Below, in pieces: positions 6,851 through 7,933 of a DNA stretch of 7,933 nt. Positions within the stretch are counted from its first letter, which is position 1, and every line of letters begins with the position of its first letter. The DNA comes from Desulfurococcales archaeon (GTDB lineage Archaea > Thermoproteota > Thermoprotei_A > Sulfolobales > Acidilobaceae). Where the stretch lies: contig WAOU01000057.1 in NCBI GenBank assembly GCA_015521095.1, positions 1-7,933 on the forward strand, in the 5' to 3' direction. The position numbers were made by a program, and so were the translations under genes. The notes under the pieces were generated by a model, which saw only the letters and a list, made by a program, of their open reading frames with translations, was not told the DNA's origin and did no database searches.

Positions 6851-7199
6851 GTTCTCTTTACAAAAACTAGAGGAGAAGATAAAGGCACGGATAAGAGAAG
6901 AGTCTCCAGGACTCTACGGCATACTGGATCTCAACTGTAAAAGAGCCGAGAAAAAAAGCTGTATCAGGCTTCTACTTGAGAAACCCGAGAAATTCGTTGA
7001 AGTACTGAGCACTATGTATGATGAAGGAACATTATTCCTCATAGTAAGGTGGAATTTTATCAGGCCCATCTTCGAGATGCTCGGAATCGAGGACTACTAC
7101 CTAGAAGAGTCATTAACAGACCTATTGTTCGAGGATCCACAGGAGTTCAAAGAAAAACTCGACAAACTATTAAACGACTTTGGAAAACGCTTCCTGTAA
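6843..7199 (+). CDS. Small helical protein of unknown function, partner of the KaiC-like ATPase
   Basis: 118 residues from GTG 6843. The gene begins inside the last 8 bases of the ATPase gene, behind a strong GGAGGT. I do not recognise the family with confidence. The sequence looks mostly alpha-helical, rich in Glu/Lys and Leu, with two cysteines (C32, C40) in the first half, a segment LLLEKPEKFVEVLSTMYDEG near 43-62, and a hydrophobic helix after it (LFLIVRW). This layout faintly recalls small archaeal output or adaptor domains such as NitrOD5, but that is a guess. Tight coupling suggests it is made in stoichiometry with, and binds, the ATPase. There is no signal peptide. Its last 103 bases overlap the oppositely oriented molybdoenzyme gene. 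Confidence 0.65.
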   Translation: MDEFSLQKLEEKIKARIREESPGLYGILDLNCKRAEKKSCIRLLLEKPEKFVEVLSTMYDEGTLFLIVRWNFIRPIFEMLGIEDYYLEESLTDLLFEDPQEFKEKLDKLLNDFGKRFL

Positions 7200-7933
7200 G
7201 CTTCAGGTCTTGCTGGTTGTTTTCTAATTTGGACAAGTGTTGAATTATATACTGCTCCGCCAAGTGAGTCTCTCCCTGGATCCACTAGTTTGTTAATCCG
7301 GCTATTATCCAGGGTCCAAGCACTCCTGTACACGAATATTATGCCTTGAGGAATCTGGTTTGTTATCCTTGCCCTCATAATCACGCTACCCTTCTCATTG
7401 AAGATCTCAACAAGATCGTTATTCCCTAACCCATATTGCTCAGCGTCTTGGACCGAGATAAATGCGACTGAGGGAATCCTCCCGTATACGTCCTCGAACT
7501 GACTATGAGTGTACAATGGATGTGATCCAGAGACTAGGACAAAGTATCCTTCAGGAACCCTGGGAGCAACAGGCTCGGGAAACGGTCTATAACCCTGCAT
7601 GAGGGCACGCTGTGAATAAAATTCGATTTTACCGCTAGGAGTCTGATACTCGTCCAGGCGCCTGTAAGGGATCTCGACAATCCTTACCTGTCTTGCTCTT
7701 TCTACTAGCCCGTTAGTATCTTCGGAAAGCTTGCCCCAGGGATCCTCTAGGTAGTCGTCATTGATGCCTAACGAGTCTGCAAGCCTCCTGGCGAGATCTA
7801 GCTCTGAGATACTCTCCGGAGGTCTTGGAAGAAGGGGCTTATTGTATATGAGGTAATTATGCCAGTAACTATAGACAAGGTCTTCTTTTTCCAGATATGT
7901 TGGGGCCGGGATAACTAGGTCAGCTAATCTAGC
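7097..7933 (-). CDS. Molybdopterin oxidoreductase, DMSO reductase family, C-terminal part (partial)
   Basis: The frame is open from the window edge, giving 278 residues of the C-terminal part; the N-terminus with any FeS site and Mo ligand is outside. ADLVIPAPTYLEKED at about 4-18 is the conserved block found in this family near the substrate funnel. TPSGKIEFYSQ (about 98-108) is the linker that precedes the molybdopterin-dinucleotide-binding domain, and SGSHPLYTHSQ (about 135-145) with LGNNDLVEI lies within that domain. These enzymes carry bis-MGD and reduce or oxidise small compounds (polysulfide, thiosulfate, tetrathionate, nitrate, formate); which one cannot be told here. A short ORF starting at Met 7600 is only the tail of this longer frame. 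After STLVQIRK, where family members usually end, come about 40 more residues rich in Ser/Asn, most of them antisense to the small gene. Confidence 0.9.
   Translation of the reverse strand, partial: ARLADLVIPAPTYLEKEDLVYSYWHNYLIYNKPLLPRPPESISELDLARRLADSLGINDDYLEDPWGKLSEDTNGLVERARQVRIVEIPYRRLDEYQTPSGKIEFYSQRALMQGYRPFPEPVAPRVPEGYFVLVSGSHPLYTHSQFEDVYGRIPSVAFISVQDAEQYGLGNNDLVEIFNEKGSVIMRARITNQIPQGIIFVYRSAWTLDNSRINKLVDPGRDSLGGAVYNSTLVQIRKQPARPEAYRKRFPKSFNSLSSFSLNSCGSSNNRSVNDSSR

Noticed and set aside
5195..7199. Integrated element flanked by a duplicated tRNA 3' end
   Set aside because: No second copy of the T-arm and acceptor sequence and no integrase gene are visible within the window; kept only as a hypothesis for sequence beyond it.
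7049..7243. 64-codon plus-strand open frame at the end of the small gene
   Set aside because: It is another frame of the coupled small protein, with no ribosome site of its own.
1..7933. Frequent GGATCC sites (eight counted by eye) as a possible methylation or restriction signal
   Set aside because: They are scattered through coding sequence in several genes with no spacing pattern, so codon choice and chance explain them well enough.
1..7933. CRISPR array or insertion sequence
   Set aside because: No regularly spaced direct repeats, no transposase and no terminal inverted repeats were seen.

Overview
The window looks like part of the chromosome of a hyperthermophilic crenarchaeon (Thermoproteota, probably Desulfurococcales). 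The reasons are heavy AGA/AGG/ATA codon use, archaeal TATA (box A) elements, GGTG/GGAGG ribosome sites, TTG and GTG starts, an intronless tRNA-Val, and protein families typical of that group. This placement is inference from composition and gene content, not from a marker gene.

Layout. 1-72: the last residues of a ribosomal protein of the L15/L18e family. 238-1239: a double-hotdog acyl-CoA thioesterase. It is followed directly by 1232-3547, a large cytosolic glycoside-hydrolase-like protein with a TIM-barrel-type catalytic domain, a GH42-type trimerisation-like domain and a C-terminal beta domain. 3577-4959 (minus): a dihydrolipoamide-dehydrogenase-family flavoprotein, convergent with the hydrolase across a small symmetric hairpin that could end transcription from both sides. 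5117-5194: tRNA-Val(TAC) with encoded CCA, divergent from the flavoprotein gene. 5195-5464: an exceptionally AT-rich non-coding stretch ending in the promoter of the next operon. 5465-6850 and 6843-7199: a translationally coupled pair, a KaiC/RecA-superfamily ATPase whose second half has lost its P-loop, and a small helical protein of unknown function. 7097-7933 (minus): the C-terminal part of a DMSO-reductase-family molybdopterin oxidoreductase, running off the window edge and overlapping the small protein gene tail-to-tail by 103 bp.

How the genes relate. No single pathway links them all. The thioesterase and the hydrolase are adjacent and may be co-transcribed, but an AT-rich TATA-like stretch at the start of the hydrolase ORF suggests it may have its own promoter and a later start. 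The KaiC-like ATPase and its small partner are the best candidate for an undescribed two-component module. The flavoprotein stands without lipoyl-complex partners in the window. The molybdoenzyme points to anaerobic or sulfur-type respiration.

The observations most worth a second look are the complementary loss of catalytic residues between the two hotdog domains, the pseudo-ATPase half of the KaiC-like protein and its partner, a pair of interleaved inverted repeats just after its Walker A codons, the 103-bp convergent overlap, and the very AT-rich stretch behind the tRNA.
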